From Callorhinus ursinus (lineage: Eukaryota > Chordata > Mammalia > Carnivora > Otariidae): 64,000 nucleotides of DNA. The stretch is taken from positions 7,069,599 to 7,133,598 of the forward strand of contig NW_020312902.1 in assembly GCF_003265705.1 (NCBI RefSeq), written 5' to 3'. The notes beneath the pieces were generated by a model. The model saw nothing but the letters and a program-made list of their open reading frames with translations. It was not told where the DNA came from and made no database searches. Of the stretch, positions 22,316 to 34,407 are shown piece by piece; positions within the stretch are counted from its first letter, which is position 1, and each line of letters begins with the position of its first letter. Both the position numbers and the translations under genes were made by a program.

Positions 22316-23330
22316 ATTCTTCATCCACCTTCTGGCTATTAAACAGAAGGGTTGACTTAGAGGTTTCTGAGAGTCTTTCCAGCAACTCTATACTCTAACT
22401 GAAATGCAAAATTTGGTTTGGATATTTGCTATTTTCAGGAACATTTACTAAGCTTCTGAAAATCCCCTACACCTAAAATCTTACCCTTTTATAATCTGGC
22501 TCTTTCCTCTGAAGGTTGCAGTTACATTCAATATACTTCAGTGGTAGGTCTCTGGGGGTCCTCCTTCCTTGGGCTCTGCAGCAGAGAATAGTGTCAGTAG
22601 TTCCTTTGCTTTGGACCCTAGAATCTGTTTTTCCATGCAGATTTCTGTATTTGGTTAATGTATTTTGGTGGGCAGGAATGATGAAAAATGTCAAGTCACG
22701 AGCTTTAGAGAGTGCATTTTCAGAGTCAGCTACACGAATGAGAGGAAAGGCTGGGTGGGTAGTCAAAGCTGTAGGATGCTTCTTGACAACGGACAGCCTC
22801 TTTCCTTGATCCTGCCTGAGCTTAGATAGCTGGAGTCAGGCTGCACCTGTAATTCCCTTGGAGAGACCCTGCAGCAAGCAAAGGCACATCAGACTCTGGG
22901 TGGCATTTTCCAATTCACAGGTGTTTGTTCCTTTCCGCAATTTCATACCATTATTCTCACTTACAAAGCTTTCCCTTACATTGTTATCATTCCATTTTTT
23001 AGAAAAGTGAATCTGTACATTATGGACTCAATTCTGCCACCTTCCCCCGGATGCACTTAGACGCGATGGGCTTTCTGACAGGGCAATAGGACTGAGGAGG
23101 GGCTACGTTTCAGGAGTTTTCTGTGCTTTCCACCCGGAGGTCCTCCTGTGGCCCGAGGCAGTCTCTTAGCTTTTGTTCTTCCCTTTCTATAAAAATGCAG
23201 ACAAACACACCTTCTTTTTGCTGAATAAAGAGTAGGAGGAAGGCGATGTTTAGTCAGAAAAGTGAGGAAGGTTGAAAGAGGAATGCTTTCTTTAGATTAC
23301 CAGGGTAGCTTCTTAAGATTAATTGTGCAT
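22316..23330. other. Gene-free stretch, unassigned
   Basis: Overlapping 97-codon open frames on opposite strands (22,473-22,809) share the same DNA and show no domain. No nameable repeat is visible. Confidence 0.5.
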
Positions 23331-23334
23331 GTAC

Positions 23335-23465
23335 TGGGTGACTGTTGGCTGTGCTAAGCTCTTAATATGCAGTATTTCATTTATCACTGTAACACTCTAT
23401 CAAATTGGTGCTATTATTCTCATCCCTATTTTATAGGTGAGGACACTGTGGCTTAAGAAAATAAG
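23335..23465 (-). repeat. MIR
   Basis: It has reverse MIR order: gtgctaagctcttaatatgc, cactgtaacactctatcaaa, then tttataggtgaggacactg and tggcttaaga. Confidence 0.8.
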
Positions 23466-23499
23466 ACTCATTTACCAACAAAGTAGACTGTTATTCACC

Positions 23500-23895
23500 A
23501 AAAAAAAAGGTGTGGGGGTGGGAAATCCTGATATTTTCTATGCTATGGGTGATGGGTAAGCCTCGAAAACATACTAAGTAAAAGAGGTCAGACACAAGAG
23601 ACCTCATATTGCATGATTTCCTTTATGGAAGTGTCCAGAAAAGGCAAATTTATAAAGACTGGAAATAGATGTATGTATAGAGACAGAAAATAGTGGCTAC
23701 CCGGAGCTAAGAGTGGGAATGGGGAGTAATTGTAAACGGAATGAAGGTTCTTATTGGAGAGATGAGAATGTTCTGGAACTGCTTTATGAAGGCAGCTGAA
23801 GGCTGCACCTGTTAAAGTTACAGAGTCATTGATTTGTGCACTTGAAGTGTAATTTATGGCATATGCGCTATAATTCAATAAAGTCCTTAAAACTG
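23500..23895 (+). mobile_element. L1M-type LINE-1 3' end
   Basis: It carries the L1M 3'-terminal landmarks in order: cctcgaaaacatactaagta, aggtcagacacaagagacct, a tatggaagtgtccagaaaag block, tggggagtaattgtaaac, gagaatgttctggaactgc, tgtgcacttgaagtg and ataattcaataaagtcctt. It is non-coding and diverged. Confidence 0.85.
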
Positions 23896-24272
23896 GAAAG
23901 AAGGGGAAGAAAGAAGGAAGGTGGGGAGGGAGGAGGAAGAGAAGAAGTCTCACGGGAAGGAGCAGAACCCGTATCTAAACCTGGGTCTGTCTGTTTCCAG
24001 AGGCCCTGGTGCTTCACTTCTCTATTTGATTGTTTCTCCTCTTCTGTAGTCTCTCTTCCAGTCCCCATTTCCTGTTTCCTTTCTTTCTTCTCTATCCTGA
24101 ACCTAAAGTTTTGTTGCCTTTTGTTCACCTTGAGTCTTTTTCCAGGCTGACCCCCATGCACCAGGCCACTTACAAGGAGGTTTGAGCATCCAGTACCATT
24201 TTGCATTATTATACTGGACTTCTTGACTCTGTCCCTTTGAATTAGGTTCTGCTGTGGACTAGCCTGGTTTCT

Positions 24273-24366
24273 TTCCCTGGACCTGCAGGTATATTTTGGC
24301 TTCCCAAAGCTCTCATTCACATTCCCTGGACCTGCAGGTATATTTTGGCTTCCCAAAGCTCTCATT
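24273..24366 (+). repeat. Direct tandem duplication, 45-bp unit
   Basis: The 45 bases from ttccctggacctgcaggtat to aaagctctcatt occur at 24,273-24,317 and again, identically, at 24,322-24,366, separated by four bases. Perfect identity suggests a recent slippage or short-range duplication. Confidence 0.97.
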
Positions 24367-24399
24367 TGGCAATCTGTGGGATGTAGGATGACCTTGTTG

Positions 24400-25595
24400 T
24401 GTGCCTCCATCTGCCCTTGGCTTGTTTTATGCAACCACTTGGCTCCCAGGACACGGATGTGGCCTCAGCAGTGTTGGCCAGTGCCCGTGTATGGCCTACC
24501 CAAGGCTGCTGGGGAGAGGGGCTGGGCACTCAGTGGTTCATATGCAGAGTTAACTCCTATGTCTCTTGTACATTTTCCTTTCCCCTCCACGGACCCCATG
24601 TGAATTTCTTTCCACTGGATTATGGACCAATCTGGACAAATGCAGATTTCAGTCTGAGAAGTTTGGTCACAAGGGCCATTTCTTCTTTAAAGCTCAAGTT
24701 ACTGAGGTTCAAGTATATGAAATCTAGTACCTTCCTGAGACAGAGATAAACACAAATAATGAACACTCTTCAGGGGCCCTAAGATTCCTGTCTGTTGGTC
24801 AAGAATCATCTGGTTTTGAGTGATTAGAAACTAAACCTAAAGAAGCATAAGCATAAAAGAAAATGACTAGCTCTCATATGTGCTTCAGGAATGTCTGTAT
24901 CCAGGGGTTCACACAATATTGTTGCTGTTCTCTTTTCTTCTGTACCCTGATTTCCTTGATGTTGCCTCCAATCAAAGGTAGGCATTTCCTTTATGATAAA
25001 AAAAAAAAAAAAGTCAGAAATCTGTTACTCAGGTCAGCATTTAGGAGAATTTCAAAATACTTTGAAGACAAATTAGCAGTCTTGATATACATTTTTCTTT
25101 TCATTTGCAATTCCTAAGCACAATCTTAAAACAGAAAGAAGTTTTAGGCATTACTGAGTGTAATCCCCTCAGGGAAGATCTAGATGCAGAGAGGAGGATA
25201 TAAACTGCTCAGAGTAATAGCTCAAGTTGGTAGCAGACCCGGTACTATTCACTTTGGTGATACTTGCTTCTCATGGCTAATGCGGGTAACAGATGCTCTC
25301 GTATTAGAGAATGGGAGAGTGTGCAGCCAGTTCTGACAGCATCTGATTCTAGTTCTTTAATCTGAGCTTAGACCAAAGCAATGTGTGGGAATCAAAAATA
25401 GATGTGAATGAGAGCTTTAACACTGCCGCTTGGAATTGAGCCCTTAGAGTCTGGTTCTGAGAGGGAGTTCAGCTGGCTTTGGAGACATCCGCCATGGCAG
25501 CCTTCAACACTGGAGCTCAGCCTTGCAAAGCCCCAGTGTGTCAAAGCTGCAACCACGATTCTCAAGTAACACCCTCAGATTGAAGAGCATTCATA
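24400..25595. other. Gene-free stretch, unassigned
   Basis: No coding or repeat signal stands out apart from an A-run of about 15 near 25,000. The 188-codon minus-strand frame at 23,868-24,434 overlaps the tandem duplication, a purine tract and L1M tail and is not a gene. Confidence 0.5.
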
Positions 25596-25599
25596 GAAA

Positions 25600-25818
25600 G
25601 TAGCTGATGTCGGGGCACATGTGTGGCTTAGTCGGTTAAGCATCTGACCCTTGACTTTAGCTCAGGTCATAATCTCAGGGTTGTGAGAGTGAGCCCGGCA
25701 TTGGGCTCCCTGCTCAGTGCGTAGTCTGCTTGAAATGCTCTCTCCCTCTGCCCCTCCCCTGTTCCCTCTCTCTATATATAAAATAAATAAATCTTAAAAA
25801 AAAAATGTGGCTGATGTC
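25600..25818 (+). mobile_element. SINEC, plus strand, diverged head
   Basis: The body is 25,612-25,806. The head reads ggggcacatgtgtggcttag, then ggttaagcatctgaccctt, a CT-rich block and an A-rich tail. The duplication gtagctgatgtc / gtggctgatgtc (11 of 12) lies at 25,600-25,611 and 25,807-25,818. It is more diverged than the other SINEs, suggesting greater age. Confidence 0.93.
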
Positions 25819-27346
25819 CTCAGCAGATGTCATGTTCCCTAGTGTGACTGAAACTGTTCCATGTGTCAGATAACAAGACACATTTTATATAGAGAAAGCA
25901 ACAAGCTAAGTATTGTGGCATTCACTATTAGCACTGGTGATTGAACTGTGTTCATAGCATTGATTTTGACAGCACTTACTATTCTCTTTATCCTGAAACT
26001 ACCTATTTCTAAAGGGAAGGGGCATCCAACTGCCACATCTTCATTTGTCAGGCTCTTTCCAGGAAATTTGAAAAGGATTTTACTTCCTTGACAGTGCGGG
26101 AATCCTGATGAATTTTTTGAAATGGTTAGATAAAGATCTTCGGTGTTATAGACTTTAATTTTGAATGTCTGGGAGATAGCATTTATTTTCTATACCACTG
26201 GCATTGCATTTGGGCTTTATGTGAGTCTCTCCTGCAGAACCACAAGGTCAAATTGAAGTGAGATGAGATGGAGGAGTCTGGTGTGTTAGCAATATGTATG
26301 ATGATGACAATAGATTCCTGATTGGTATAGAGTGGCACTGCAGAATGTGGCAGAAGTGCATTATCAAACCGATTCTCCTCTTAGAATGCATGTACCTGGG
26401 CTTTGAAAAAAGTCCTTTTGAGTCTCCTTCAGCCTGACCCCTTCTGAATTTTATTGGCTGTGTAACAGGCAAGCTCCAGCGAGACAATTTTCTCTAAGCA
26501 GTATGTGCAACAATGAAAATACTGTTCTAATTGATGGTTTTACTGTTTCTTTTATGTGTAGGTCCATTTTAGTTATTCCAACTACTCACTATTTAATTGA
26601 CATAGTGATACTAGGTTTTACGATGGCTAAAATTCAGGCACATTCTGGCACCAAGCCCCGGTATCCTACATTTCTGTCTCTTAGCCAAGCTGACCTTGTC
26701 TCCTATGGAATAATCTTTCACTATTGGCTTCAGTCCCAATGGCCAGTGCATCTGGAAGCTATAGAATACAGTCTGCCAGTGAACGGGGCTGCGACTGGCT
26801 TATTTTGGACTTTGATTAATGGGCTCTTTAATCTGCCATGATGGTCAAATGCAGCCTATAACGGGGCGATCTCCCTGATGTCTTTTGGGGACTGAACATC
26901 CACGGGATTCACAAGTTTACTGCTCCTTCATCAAGGCTACTGGGCTCAGGTTGTTGCCAAGGGGAGCCAGAAGTTGGGAACACAGGCGATGAAAGCATGC
27001 CTTACAGAAAAATGCCATACCTTCCTTTCAGCGGTACTTGGAGAGTGAGAGCATCCAGGTTTGCTCACTAAGCAGGTGCCTGGCTTGGTGCCTGGCTGTC
27101 AGCAGTGGTGGTGTGGAGAGGGCTGGAAGTACGGCCAGGCTGCTCCCAGCACATTGGATTCTTTCTGAGGTCTCAGAACCAAAGGAAAATTGCCAGCATG
27201 TAGCCTGTTGATACGCTAAGCTTTGCACTGCATAACATCCAGTGCTGAAATGGTGTTCTTTGAGGTAACAACCTTTTAAAATTATGAGTGTTGTGCCCAA
27301 GCGGTTATCATTTTCTTAGAAATATCACTCTTCCCCTTTATTCAAG
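25819..27346. other. Gene-free stretch, unassigned
   Basis: No nameable repeat. The open frame at 26,503-26,841 (112 codons) looks protein-like in parts but carries no motif I know and no splice context I can defend. Confidence 0.45.
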
Positions 27347-27360
27347 TGATGCTGCACATT

Positions 27361-27820
27361 TTTTTTTTTTGCTGGTTTCCTTTTTTTCCTCTTTAAATTT
27401 TTTATTGTTATGTTAATCACCATACAGTACATCATTATTTTTTATGTAGTGTTCCATGATTCATTGTTTCTGCATAACACCCAGTGCTCTATTCAGTACG
27501 TGCCTTCTTTAATACCCATCACCAGGCTAACCCTTCCCTCTAGAACCCTCAGTTTGTTTTTCACAGTCCATCGTCTCTCATGGTTCGTCTCCCCCTCCAG
27601 TTTCCCCCCCTTCATTTTTCCCTTCCTACTATATTCTTTTTTTTTTAAACTTATATTATTTGTTTCAGAGGTACAGGGCTGTGATTCAACAGTCTTGCAC
27701 AATTCACAGTGCTCACCATAGCACATACCCTCCCCAATGTCTATCACCCAGCTGCCCCATCCCTTCCACCCCACCCCCACTCCAGCAACCCTCAGTTTGT
27801 TTCCTGAGATTAAGAATTCC
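27361..27820 (-). other. L1 3' UTR
   Basis: On the plus strand the UTR shows two related segments. One (about 27,470-27,560) runs from gcataacacccagtgctcta to ccctcagtttgttt. The other (about 27,695-27,805) runs from cttgcacaattcacagtgct to ccctcagtttgtttcc. They share layout and a common end, so the 3' UTR itself looks like an old internal duplication. A T-rich stretch (27,638-27,648) lies between them. The same arrangement is seen in the separate L1 copy at 43.26-43.73 kb, so it belongs to the family rather than this copy. Confidence 0.85.
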
Positions 27821-30800
27821 TCATATCAGTGAGGTCTTATGATACATGTCTTTCTCTGATTGACTTATTTCACTCAGCATAACACCCTCCAGTTCCATCC
27901 ACGTCGTTGCAAATGGCAAGATTTCATTCCTCTTGATGGCTGTATAATATTCCATTGTATATATATACATCACATCTTCTTTTATTCGTTCATCTGTTGA
28001 TGGACAGGTTGGCTCTTTCCACAGTTTGGCTTTTGTGGACATTGCTATAAACATCGGGGTGCACATACCACTTCGGATCCCTACATTTGTATCTTTGGGG
28101 TAAATACCCAGTAGTGCAATTGCTGGATCTTATGGTAGCTCTATTTTCAACTGTTTGAGGAACCTCCATACTGTTTTCCAGAGTGCCTGCACCAGCTTGC
28201 ATTCCCACCAACTGTGTAGGAGGGTTTCCCTTTCTCCGCATCCCCGCCAACATCTGTCATTTCCTGACTTGTTAATTTTAGCCATTCTGACTGGTGTGAG
28301 GTGGTATCTCATTGAGGTTTTGATTTGGATTTCCCTGATGCCGAGCGATGCTGAGCACTTTTTCATGTGTCTGTTGGCCATTTGGATGGCTTCTTTGGAA
28401 AAATGTCCATTCGTGTCTTCTGCCCATTTCTTGATTGGATCATTTGTTGAGTTTGATAAGTTCTTTATAGATTTTGGATACTAGCCCTTTATCTGATATG
28501 TCATTTGCAAATATCTTCTCCCATTCTGTCGGTTGTCTTTTGGTTTTGTGGACTGTTTCTTTTGCTGTGCAAAAGCTTTTTATCTTGATGAAATCCCAAT
28601 AGTTCATTTTTGTCCTCGTTTCCCTTGCTTTTGGCGATGTTTCTAGGAAGAAGTTGCTGTGGCTGAGGTCGAAGAGGTTGTTGCCTGTGATCTCCTTTAG
28701 GATTTTGATGGACTCCTGCCTGACATTTAGGTCTTTCAACCATTTGGAGTCTATTTTTGTGTGTGGTGTAAGGAAATGGTCCAGTTTCATTCTTCTGCAT
28801 GTGGCTGTCCAATTTTCCCAACACCATTTGTGGAAGAGACTGTCTTTTTTCCATTGGACATTCCTTCCTGCTTTGTCAAAGATGAGTTGACCATAGAGTT
28901 GAGGGTCCATTTCTGGGCTCTCGATTCTGTTCCATTGATCTATGTGTCTGTTTTTGTGCCAGTACCGTACTGTCTTGATGATGACAGCTTTGTAATAGAG
29001 CTGGAAGTCTGGAATCGTGATGCCGCCAGCTTTGCTTTTCTTTTTCAATATTCCTCTGGCTATTCAGGGTCTTTTCTGGTTCCATACAAATTTTAGGATT
29101 CTTTGTTCCATTTCTTTGAAAAAAGTGGATGGTATTTTGATGGGGATTGCATTGAATGTGTAGATTGCTCTAGGTAGCATTGACATCTTCACAATGTTTG
29201 TTCTTCCAATCCATGAGCATGGAACGTTTTTCCATTTCTTTGTGTCTTCCTCAATTACTTTCATGAGTATTTTATAGTTTTCTGAGTACAGATCCTTTCT
29301 CTCTTTGGTTAGATTTATTCCTAGGTATCTTATGGTTTTGGGTGCAATTGTAAATGGGATCGACTCCTTGATTTGTCTCTCTTCTGTCTTGTTGTTGGTA
29401 TATAGGAATGCCACTGATTTCTGTGCATTGATTTTATATCCTGCCACTTTACTGAATTCCTGTATGAGTTCTAGCAGTTTTGGGGTGGAGTCTTTTGGGT
29501 TTCCCACATACAGTATCATATCATCTGCAAAGAGTGAGAGTTTGACTTCTTCTTTGCCGATTTGGATGCCTTTGATTTCTTTGTGTTGTCTGATTGCTGT
29601 GGCTAGGACTTCTAATACTATGTTGAATAGCAGTGGTGAGAGTGGACATCCCTGCTGCGTTCCTGACCTTAGGGGAAAAGCTCTCAGCCTTTCCTCGTTG
29701 AGAATGATATTCGCTGTAGGTTTTTCATAGATGGCTTTTATGATATTGAGGTATGTACCTTCTATCCCTATACTCTGAAGAGTTTTGATCAAGAAAGGAT
29801 GCTGTATTTTGTCAAATGCTTTTTCTGCATTGAGAGGATCATATGATTCTTGTTCTTTCTTTTGTTAATGTATTGTATCACGTTGATTGATTTGTGGATG
29901 TTGAGCCAACCTTGCAGCCCAGGGATAAATCCCACTTGGTCATGGTGAATAATCTTTTTAATGTACTGTTGGATCCTATTGGCTAGTATTTTGGTGAGAA
30001 TTGTTGCATCCATGTTCATCAAGAATATTGGTCTGTAATGCTCCTTTTTGATGGGGTCTTTGTCTGGTTTGGGGATCAAGGTAATGGTGGCCTCGTAAAA
30101 TGAGTTTGGAAGTTTTCCTTCCATTTCTATTTTTTGGAACAGTTTCAGGAGAATAGGTATTAATTCTTCTTGAAATGTTTGATAGAACTCCCCTGGGAAG
30201 CCATCTGGCCCTGGGCTTTTGTTTGTTGGGACATTTTTGATGACTGCTTCGATTTCCTTAGTGGTTATAGGTCTGCTCAGGTTTTCTATTTCTTCCTGGT
30301 TCAGTTTTGGTAGTTGATACATCTCTGGGAATGCATCTGTTTCTTCCATGTGATCTAATTTGTTGGCATAGAGTTGCTCATAATATGTTCTTATAATTGT
30401 TTGTATGTCTTTGGTGTTGGTTGTGATCTCTCCTCTTTCATTCATGATTTTGTTGATTTGGGTCATTTCTCTCTTCTTTTTGATAAGTCTGGCCAGGGGT
30501 TTATCAATCTTGTTAATTCTTTCAAAGAACCAGCTCCTAGTTTCATTGATCTGTTCTACTGTTCTTTTGTTTTCTATTTCATTGATTTCTGCTCTGATCT
30601 TTATTATTTCTCTTCTCCTGCTGGATTTAGGCTTTATTTGCTGTTTTTTCTCTAGCTCCCCAAGTGTAGGGTTAGGTTGTGTATTTGAGACCTTTCTTGT
30701 TTCTTGAGAAAGGCTTGTATTGCTATATACTTTCCTCTCAAGACTGCCTTTGCTGCATCCCAAAGATTTTGAACAGTTGTGTTTTCATTTTCATTGGTTT

Positions 30801-31620
30801 CCATGAATTTTTTTAATTCTTCCCTAATTTCCTGGTTGACCTATTCGTTCTTTGGTAGGATGCTCTTTAGCCTCCATGTATTTGAGTTCTTTCCGACTTT
30901 CCTCTTGTGATTGAGTTCTAGTTTCAAAGCATTGTGGTCTGAAAATATGCAGGGAATAATCCCAGTCTTTTGGTATCGGTTGAGACCTGATTTATGACCT
31001 AGGATGTGATCTATTATGGAGAATGTTCCATGGGCACTAGAGAAGAATGTGTATTCCGTTGCTTTGGGATGGAATGTTCTGAGTATGTCTGTGAAGTCCA
31101 TTTGGTCCAATGTGTCATTTAAAGTCTTTATTTCCTTGTTGATCTTTTGCTTAGATGATCTGTCCATTTCAGTCAGGGGGGTGTTAAAGTCCCCCACTAT
31201 TATTGTATTGTTGTCAATGTGTTTCTTTGCTTTTGTTATTAATTGCCTTATATAATTGGCTGCTCCCACGTTAGGGGCATAGATATTTACAATTGTTAGA
31301 TCTTCTTGTTGGATAGACCCTTTATGTAGGATATAGTGTCCTTCCTCATCTCTTATTACAGTCTTTGTTTTAAAATCTAATCTGTCTGATATAAGGATTG
31401 CCACCCCAGCTTTCTTTTGGTGTCCATTAGCATGGTAAATGGCTTTCCACCCCCTCACTTTCAATGTGGGGTTGTCTTTGGGTCTAAAATGAGTCTCTTG
31501 CAGACAGCATATGGATGGGTCTTGTTTTTTAATCCAATCTGATAGTCTGTGTCTTTTGATTGGGGCATTTAGCCCATTTACATTCAGGGTAACTATTGAA
31601 CGGTATGAATTTAGTGCCAT
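27821..31620 (-). pseudogene. L1 ORF2 pseudogene (endonuclease / reverse transcriptase)
   Basis: In the intact family ORF2p (about 1,275 residues) nicks target DNA and copies L1 RNA there. Here 31,620 down to 30,841 encodes the N-terminal endonuclease region, with QETH, VGDFN and SDHNALKLEL motifs. A premature stop at 30,841-30,843 replaces what is usually tryptophan. Frame disruption follows to about 30,660, then the frame is open to about 29,790 (thumb-palm approach, including [14 protein letters not shown] and LIPKPDKD). A small deletion near 29,830 shifts the frame. 29,792-29,064 holds the RT core with [13 protein letters not shown] and the catalytic FADD. A further stop lies near 29,066 (an arginine codon changed to TGA), and further breaks follow toward the cysteine-rich end (28,381-28,130, HSWWEC). 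The last piece ends at 27,821. The span (3,800 bp) is not a multiple of three. It is clearly non-functional. Confidence 0.95.
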
Positions 31621-31701
31621 TGCATTGCCTGTAAAGTGACTGTTACTGTATATTGTCTGTGTTCCTTTCTGGTCTATGTTGCTTTTAGGCTCTCTCTTTG
31701 C

Positions 31702-32591
31702 TTAGAGGACCCCTTTCAATATTTCTTGGAGGGCTGGTTTCGTGTTTGCAAATTCCTTTAGTTTTTGTTTGTCCTGGAAGATTTTTATCTCTCCTTCTAA
31801 TTTCAATGACAGCCTAGCTGGATATAGTATTCTTGGCTGCACATACTTCTTGTTTAGTGCTCTGAAGATATCATGCCAGTCCTTTCTGGCCTGCCAGGTC
31901 TCTGGGGATAGGTCTGTTGCCAATCTAATGTTTCTACCATTGTAGATTACATATCTCTTTTCTGGAGCTGCTTTCAGGATTTTCTCTTTGTCTCTGAGGC
32001 TCGTAAGTTTTAGTATTAGATGTCAGGGTGTTGACCTATTTTTATTGATTTTGAGAGGGGATCTCTGTGCCTCCTGGATTTTGATGCCTGTTTCCTTCCC
32101 CACATTAGGGAAGTTCTCTGCTATAATTTGCTCCAATATACCTTCTGCCCCTCTCTCTCTTTCTTCTTCTGGGATCCCAATTATTCTAATGTTGTTTCGT
32201 CTTACAGTATCACTTATCTCTTGAATTCTGCCCTTGTGATCCAGTAGTTGTTTATCTTTTTCTCAGCTTCTTTATTTTCCATCATTTGGTCTTCTATATC
32301 ACTGATTCTCTCTTCTGCCTCATTTATCCTAGGAGTTAGTGCCCTCATTTTTGATTGTACCTGATTAATAGCCTTTTTGATTTTAACTTGGTTAGATTTT
32401 AGTTCTTTTATTTCTCCAGAAAGGGTTTCTCTAATAACTTCCATGCTTTTTTCAAGCCCAACTAGTATCTTTAAAATCATGATTCTGAACTCTAGGTCCG
32501 ACATCGTACTAATGTCTGTATTGAGTAGGTCCCTGGCAGTTGGTACTACCTCTTGTTCTTTTGGTTGAGGTGATTTTTTCCATCTTGTCAT
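31702..32591 (-). pseudogene. L1 ORF1 pseudogene (RNA-binding chaperone)
   Basis: In the intact family ORF1p is a trimeric nucleic-acid chaperone that coats L1 RNA. The N-terminal 125 codons (32,591-32,214) are open and include a long heptad-like region rich in K, E, I and L (coiled coil) with RINEAEERISDIED. The frame is then lost near 32,220-32,260 through the RRM-like middle. The C-terminal domain is open again at 31,923-31,702, with TDLSPETWQARKDW and ending EILKGVL. The total span (890 bp) is not a multiple of three, so at least one indel disrupts it. The gap to ORF2 (31,621-31,701) is the usual short inter-ORF spacer. Confidence 0.93.
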
Positions 32592-34407
32592 TTTGTCCAG
32601 AGGAGACCAGATGAATGAGAGAATAAAATGCTAATAGGGTAACAAGGTCCCCAGAAAATATCCTCGAAACAAATCAGAAAAGACCTGAAACCAGGGGAAA
32701 AGAAAGGGAAAGAACAAAAAAAGAAAAAAAAAGAAAGAAAAAGATAAAAACAAACAAAAACAGAAGAAAACAGAAAAAACAGAATATGATCAAATATGGT
32801 GCATAGATCAGTGCCACACACTAGATTTTGGGTGTATTTTGGTCTCTTAGAAGAAAGTGCCTCCCAAAATTTTAAAGAAAGAAAAACTTATATATGTACA
32901 AAAATAAGGGTTGATATGTTGAAGGCATGCAATATGAATGTAAAGATGAAAATTATAACAAATTTTATAAAAGGAATTGATAAGAAGTTGTTTGAAAAAA
33001 GAAAGAAGAGGATTTAAAAAATAAAAGAAAAAAAAGGGGAGAGAATGTGATCATGCAGGAGACTAGAACAAAGCCATACACTAGAGATTTAGGGTATATT
33101 TTGATCTGTTAGAAGAAATTGTATCTCAAAATTTTAAAGAGAGAACAACTTATATATATGTATGCCAAAAATAAGGGTAACTACTATGAAGTTACTAAAA
33201 ATGAAATGACTAAAATATGACTAAAATGAAAAATAAAAATGTTTTTTAAAAAAGGGACTGATAAGATGTTGATTGAAAAAGGGAAAAAGAAAAATTCAAA
33301 AAAAAAAGTTAAAAAAAATTAACTTTGAAAGACTAAAGAATCATGCTAAAAAAGCCATGAATTCTATGTGCAGTATTCCCCTGGTGCTGGAGTTCTCCCG
33401 TTCTCATTCATTGGTAAACTTGGTCTTGGCTGGCTGTTCGTGCTGATCTTCTGGGGGAGGGGCCTGTTGCCATGGTTCCCAAATGTCTTTGCCGGAGGCG
33501 GAATTGCCCCGCCCTTGTCGTCCGGGCTAAGCAATCTGTTCGGGTTTGCTCTCGGGAGCTTTTGTTCCCTGCAAGCTCTTGGTACAGCTTTGGAGGACGA
33601 GAGTGAAAATGGTGGCCTCCCAATCTCCGCCCCAGAGTAGTCGAGAACTCGGGGCCCCACTCCTCAGTGCGCCCCCAGAGAAAAGCAGTCAATCACTCCC
33701 GTCTCCCTGGTCTCCAGGCGCACACCGTGCTCACCCGGCCTGTGACCGAGCGTTTCTATGTCTGGCCCCCGACCCCGTGTGGAGTCTCCAAACCCAGCAG
33801 ATCCCTGCGGTGCGCTCCTGCGCCGCTCCTCCCGGGGGAGGAAGGGGAGTCTCCCCGTTCTGCCTCTTGTTGGGTCCCTGCTGGTGGAGCAGTGGCCCGA
33901 CTGTCACCGATCACAGTTTATGGCTACCCTGAGCTGAGAGCCCGCCCTCGGCTCCATCTCTGCAGCCGGCTTCCCTGCTCCGATACCTGGGAGCTCTGCT
34001 GCACTCAGGCACCCCCAGTCTTTCTGTGACCCCGAGGGTCCTGAGACCACACTGTCCCGTGAGGGTTCCACCCCCAGCTTAGCCACTGGAGCAACGTCCC
34101 TCAGCAGAGCCGACTTCTAAAAGTTCTGATTTTGTGCTCCGGGGCTCTATCACTTGCCAGGAGCGGCCGACGGAGGCCCCCTCCCCCGCCGTCTATCTTC
34201 CCGAATATCGCCTCGGATTCACTTCTCCGCATGTCCTACCTTCCAGTAAGTGGTCGCTTCTCTGTTCAGAGAGTTGTTGCTACTCTCTTCTTCAATCTCC
34301 TGTTGAGTTCGTAGGTGTTCAGAATGGTTTGATCCCTATCCAGCTGAATTCCGGAGACCAGACGAAATCCAGATCTCCTACTCCTCCGCCACCTTGCTCC
34401 GCCCTCC
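32592..34407 (-). promoter_or_regulatory. L1 5' UTR / internal promoter with tandem A-rich unit
   Basis: The ORF1-proximal part contains two copies of an A-rich unit of about 260 bp (about 32,805-33,035 and 33,050-33,320). Shared blocks in order are acactagattttggg / acactagagatttaggg, ggtctcttagaagaaa / gatctgttagaagaaa, caaaattttaaaga, cttatatat and aaaataagggt. The distal part (33,360-34,407) is GC/CpG-rich and matches 360-1,427. Such 5' UTRs drive L1 transcription. The YY1-like core at the terminus differs by one base from that of the other copy. Confidence 0.85.

Noticed and set aside
23868..24434. 188-codon minus-strand frame
   Set aside because: It crosses an L1M tail, a purine tract and the 45-bp duplication (its peptide repeat comes from that). 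No domain is recognisable.
26503..26841. 112-codon frame as a possible exon
   Set aside because: I found no splice sites, motif or homology that I could defend by reading.
27821..31620. Active reverse transcriptase gene
   Set aside because: The FADD core is present but the reading frame is broken several times, so no full ORF2 protein can be made.
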